DNA from: CBDAUN01 sp965214875
Lineage (GTDB): Bacteria; Pseudomonadota; Gammaproteobacteria; Arenicellales; JAJDZL01
Assembly: GCA_965214875.1 (NCBI GenBank)
Contig: OZ243980.1
Location: 3,038,001 to 3,102,000, forward strand
Length of the DNA: 64,000 bases
Direction of reading: 5' to 3'
The notes under the pieces are model-generated. The model did no database searches. It was not told the DNA's origin and saw nothing but the letters and a program-made list of their open reading frames with translations. The position numbers and the translations under genes are program-made. The first letter of the stretch is position 1; each line of letters begins with the position of its first letter. This document shows positions 62,889 through 64,000 of this stretch, in pieces.

Positions 62889-64000
62889 TCAGTCGACAAT
62901 ATGATAGACGGGAGCCTTCTCCAAAGACCACTCGCCAGACTCAGGATTGCGTCGCGACACGGTCAACACATGCCAATTGTCATCATCCAGCTTCATGTAG
63001 TCGCCTCTATAGTAGTAGCCTGGCCAGCGCGTTTCCTGTCTGAACAAGGTGTGCTGAACTACGCATTCAGAAGCGATTACGCGATGCTTCAGTTCCCAGG
63101 CGCGTTGCAGCTGATGCAAATCCTCCGCGCCAATCTTGTCGAGATCCTCTTGCAGCGTCTGCAGCAACACCATGCCCCGCTTAAGCAATGGCTCATTGGT
63201 CATGTAGTTGTTGCTGATGCCGCCAGCATATTCATCCATGATCTTCTCCAGGCGCTGCAAACCGTGAATCGGCAATATGTAGTTCGGAGAAACCGTTCCG
63301 CCAACAATTTCGTTGCGGCCGACGGCAAAATTCTCCATCGGCTGATAGACAATCTTGCGAAGATTCTCGTATTGGCTCTCGGACACCTTGACCGAATCGT
63401 TGGCGTGATCGCGAATAAATCGGACCGCCGCCTTTGCCGCAAGCCTTCCCTCGGTAAACGATCCAGAGGAGAATGCATGCGCTGTTCCGCCTAGGGCGTC
63501 TCCAGCGCCAAACAATCCGTCGACCGTCATCATCCGGTTGTAGCCCCAGTAGTACTCGTCCGGCGACACATCTTCAGGCCCGCTCGCCCATGCGCCGGAA
63601 CATGTCGCATGCGATCCCATCACATAAGGCTCCGAGGTAGTCAGCTCCGGATTGACGTATTTCGGATCGATATCCTGCGAAGCCCATACAACCGCCTGGC
63701 CCACCGTCATGCCAAGAAAGTTTTCCCATCCGACGACTTCCTTGTGCGGATCTTGAAACGCTTCTTTGGTCACCATATGAATCGGGCCTCGACCGGCCTT
63801 CATTTCCTCAATGAACGCATGATTGCGCAGACAAGTCGGCGTCGGATGGTGGTCGATGTATTCGCCTACGAGATTCTTGGTATGCTCGTACCAGTATTTC
63901 TCGTAGTTTTCGCCGTAGGCATTCTGAGTGTAGGTTTTTAGATGCAGGAAGTAGGCGCCGACAGGGCCATATCCGTCCTTGAACCGGCAAAGAACGATCC
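62889..64000 (-). CDS. aprA: Adenylylsulfate (APS) reductase alpha subunit, 5' part outside the window
   Basis: FAD subunit of cytoplasmic APS reductase, which interconverts sulfite and APS. The visible C-terminal 370 codons include RFKDGYGPVGAYFLHLKTYT, EPYVMGSHATCSGAWASGP, RMMTVDGLFGAGDALGGTAH and WPGYYYRGDYMKLDDDNWH, all strongly AprA-like. The frame is open to the right edge; the ATG at 63803 is internal. aprB is expected just beyond the window. With no sulfate-reduction genes in view, sulfite oxidation is the likelier direction, and Xsc at 8609 is a source of sulfite. Confidence 0.95.
   Translation of the reverse strand, partial: IVLCRFKDGYGPVGAYFLHLKTYTQNAYGENYEKYWYEHTKNLVGEYIDHHPTPTCLRNHAFIEEMKAGRGPIHMVTKEAFQDPHKEVVGWENFLGMTVGQAVVWASQDIDPKYVNPELTTSEPYVMGSHATCSGAWASGPEDVSPDEYYWGYNRMMTVDGLFGAGDALGGTAHAFSSGSFTEGRLAAKAAVRFIRDHANDSVKVSESQYENLRKIVYQPMENFAVGRNEIVGGTVSPNYILPIHGLQRLEKIMDEYAGGISNNYMTNEPLLKRGMVLLQTLQEDLDKIGAEDLHQLQRAWELKHRVIASECVVQHTLFRQETRWPGYYYRGDYMKLDDDNWHVLTVSRRNPESGEWSLEKAPVYHIVD

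Overview
The window looks like a chromosomal segment of a heterotrophic, sulfur-metabolising proteobacterium. All the metabolic genes are of proteobacterial type. The lineage (alpha- versus gammaproteobacterial) cannot be fixed from sequence alone. Three traits would fit a host-associated life, for example a marine-invertebrate symbiont, but that is inference: breakdown of taurine and methylated glycines, heavy decay of accessory genes by insertion elements, and secreted or repeat proteins (Calx-beta, TPR). No rRNA, tRNA or CRISPR array was found.

Layout. 1-12 kb: panC (cut by the left edge), a coiled-coil nuclease-fold protein, mmsA, a Fic gene broken by one missing base inside its catalytic motif, and a class III aminotransferase. 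The last is divergent from an ald-xsc-pta operon (taurine/sulfoacetaldehyde to acetyl-CoA plus sulfite). A secreted protein follows whose signal peptide is out of frame by one base in a C9 tract. 12-19 kb: a minus-strand run of dimethylglycine/sarcosine dehydrogenase-like enzyme, AlaX, GFA-family protein and citrate synthase, then an AraC-Ogt repair protein and a class V aminotransferase. 19-23 kb: a DUF4143 ATPase, a first MITE and an SDH_sah-family protease pair. 23.4-29.5 kb: a TPP-riboswitch operon thiM-thiE-thiD, an orphan TRAP-type binding protein, and a three-gene ABC transporter for a thiamine precursor. 30-33 kb: an AT-rich island with two different DNA methyltransferases and a GIY-YIG nuclease, the best candidate here for an undescribed restriction/defence module. 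33.5-44 kb: a dipeptide-type ABC transporter flanked by two CocE/NonD (S15) hydrolases and an alpha/beta hydrolase. 44-61 kb: an accessory zone with IS481-like and IS256 copies in several stages of decay, a second MITE, dispersed repeats, a second DUF4143 ATPase with a long C-terminal extension, an AlbA_2/HATPase protein, moeA, and several broken genes. 61-64 kb: a TPR protein and the 3' part of aprA.

How it fits together. The aminotransferase sits between beta-alanine genes (panC, mmsA) and the taurine module, and could feed either. Sulfite released by Xsc could be oxidised by AprA. Formaldehyde from N-methyl groups could be handled by the GFA-family protein. In the accessory zone several gene histories can be rebuilt to the base: an IS481-like element with a 5-bp TTCAC target duplication splits an AAA-ATPase gene, and a MITE with a 6-bp TAGATA duplication splits a conserved hypothetical gene.
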